Assembly (NCBI GenBank): GCA_029861085.1
Contig: JAOUAE010000091.1
Coordinates: 1 to 5,460 of the forward strand
Source: Candidatus Nitrosopumilus sp.
Lineage (GTDB): Archaea; Thermoproteota; Nitrososphaeria; Nitrososphaerales; Nitrosopumilaceae
Length of the DNA: 5,460 nucleotides
Direction of reading: 5' to 3'
The notes under the pieces are model-generated. The model was not told the DNA's origin and ran no database searches. It saw nothing but the letters and a program-made list of their open reading frames with translations. The number at the start of each line of letters is the position of its first letter. The stretch's first letter is position 1. The position numbers and the translations under genes were made by a program. Below are positions 4,850 to 5,460 of the stretch, piece after piece.

Positions 4850-4900
4850 TAACAAGTTCTAATTATCTTATTAAAAATAAAGCCATCTGCTTAGTTCAAT

Positions 4901-4920
4901 ATTGCAAACAAGTTTGAAAT
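4901..4920. repeat. 20-bp imperfect inverted repeat
   Basis: ATT-g-CAAAC-AA-GTTTG-a-AAT has eight of nine arm pairs matched around a 2-base centre. Too tight to form an RNA hairpin fully, it fits a protein-binding site better. CAATATTG (4897-4904), itself a palindrome, overlaps its left edge. Confidence 0.35.
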
Positions 4921-4962
4921 TGTAACTCTACTGGCAATAAAACGGTCCCAAATCTTTGCAGA

Positions 4963-4977
4963 GATAGATGTTCTATC
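4963..4977. repeat. Short hairpin downstream of the GNAT-like gene
   Basis: GATAGA-TGT-TCTATC has perfect 6-base arms and a 3-base loop. It lies about 47 bases past the stop codon of the minus-strand gene. No T tract follows it on that strand, so it is a 3' UTR hairpin candidate rather than a clear terminator. Confidence 0.35.
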
Positions 4978-5023
4978 ATGGTCATAATCTGTAACATCTC
5001 AATGTCTAATTCGGAATTGGTCT

Positions 5024-5434
5024 TTAGAGTTTTATCCTGTAATAGTCCCAGTGTTCAGGATCAAACATGGTCACAAATTCTGCATTCTCCTTGCTTACGC
5101 GTTCACGAATCACATCGCGTAATCCGAAGCTAGTGAGATACTTGTACCCGTTAGACTTTGCTTTTTCGTAAAATAACTTTCTGAGTTTGGAACCCCCTTC
5201 CAAACCCCAATAGCCCATTTTGAGGGAAATCGGTTCCAAAAATATCGTGTTTGATTGTCCGTAGTTTTCGTCGGACACTTCTTTCGGTAAAGAATATCCT
5301 TCAAGCGGACCCCCCTTTCCGAATCCAACAATTTCTCCATTTTCATCACCTACTCTGATGGAGACAAAAACAGTATTCTTGTTTTTAACCGAATCCGTAA
5401 ACCCGATTCTGGTGAATTGCAGTGGTTTTGGCAT
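5024..5434 (-). CDS. Uncharacterised protein, possibly GNAT-like
   Basis: This 136-residue soluble protein has no signal peptide or membrane segment. Its first half holds strands TVFVSIRVGD and EIVGFGKGG (21-30, 34-42), like the opening sheet of GNAT N-acetyltransferases. A glycine-rich stretch, GYWGLEGGSKLRKLFYEKAK (74-93), then leads into a helix and strand GYKYLT (96-101), which is where GNAT proteins bind acetyl-CoA. The standard Q/R-x-x-G-x-G/A motif is not intact. The end, EHWDYYRIKL (127-136), is a compact strand-like terminus. By GNAT standards the protein is short, so it may be a trimmed member or a look-alike. The ATG is the first in frame within the window, but the frame stays open to the window edge, so the true start could lie further upstream; AAAATATT (5451-5458, minus strand) is a possible TATA box. 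Substrate unknown. Confidence 0.6.
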   Translation of the reverse strand: MPKPLQFTRIGFTDSVKNKNTVFVSIRVGDENGEIVGFGKGGPLEGYSLPKEVSDENYGQSNTIFLEPISLKMGYWGLEGGSKLRKLFYEKAKSNGYKYLTSFGLRDVIRERVSKENAEFVTMFDPEHWDYYRIKL

Positions 5435-5460
5435 TTCATCATAAATAGAGAATATTTTGC

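Larger units (their letters stand above)
4539..5023. other. Non-coding spacer rich in dyad symmetry, 485 bp
   Basis: No convincing gene lies between the zinc-protein operon and the convergent minus-strand gene. The only sizeable open frame (4670-4855, minus) needs a TTG start, resembles nothing I know and lacks a well-placed TATA box or Shine-Dalgarno. The spacer contains at least four inverted repeats, listed separately, spread along its length. That density is higher than in the other spacers here and suggests a regulatory, RNA or mobile-relic content I cannot name. Confidence 0.5.

Noticed and set aside
4670..4855. Minus-strand open frame of 61 codons
   Set aside because: It needs a TTG start, has no well-placed TATA box or Shine-Dalgarno, resembles no known family, and overlaps several palindromes.
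1..5460. CRISPR array, insertion sequence, rRNA or tRNA gene
   Set aside because: I saw no regularly spaced repeats, no transposase or integrase pattern, and no cloverleaf or rRNA motif on either strand.

Overview
The window is AT-rich and almost certainly archaeal, most likely from an ammonia-oxidising thaumarchaeon (Nitrososphaeria, Nitrosopumilales-like). The evidence is a half-length TFB-like transcription factor, three copies of a small cysteine-rich protein of a type I associate with these genomes, two small proteins resembling the thaumarchaeal DUF6659 group, and TATA boxes centred about 24-27 bases before several start codons, the geometry of leaderless archaeal transcripts. I ran no searches, so family names are by recognition.

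Layout. Bases 1-358 hold no gene I can support. A class III adenylate cyclase-domain protein lies on the minus strand (359-1153). A 487-base divergent spacer (1154-1640) separates it from a plus-strand DUF6659-like gene (1641-2039). A small zinc-binding protein follows (2199-2417) with its own TATA box and an upstream inverted repeat. Next, on the minus strand, come a VOC/glyoxalase-fold protein (2468-2884, GTG start) and a second DUF6659-like protein (2957-3349, TTG start), each with its own TATA box. A 218-base divergent region (3350-3567) carries a perfect inverted repeat and a repeated 11-base word. It precedes a compact plus-strand operon: the TFB-like protein (3568-4068), then two tandem small zinc proteins (4112-4351 and 4341-4538) whose reading frames overlap by 11 bases, with a Shine-Dalgarno sequence for the second. 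The spacer 4539-5023 has no convincing gene but several dyad-symmetric elements, including a 43-base interrupted palindrome. The window ends in a minus-strand gene (5024-5434), possibly a GNAT-like acetyltransferase.

How the parts may work together. None of the genes is metabolic housekeeping. Most look regulatory or signalling: a nucleotide cyclase, a reduced general transcription factor, zinc-ribbon miniproteins and small roadblock-like sensors or adaptors. The strongest candidate for an undescribed unit is the 3.4-4.6 kb cassette, in which a zinc-ribbon plus single-cyclin-repeat TFB relative is co-transcribed with two paralogous zinc miniproteins and is bordered on both sides by dyad elements sharing the word ATCTTCTAAC. 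That these proteins act together in transcription is inference from context.
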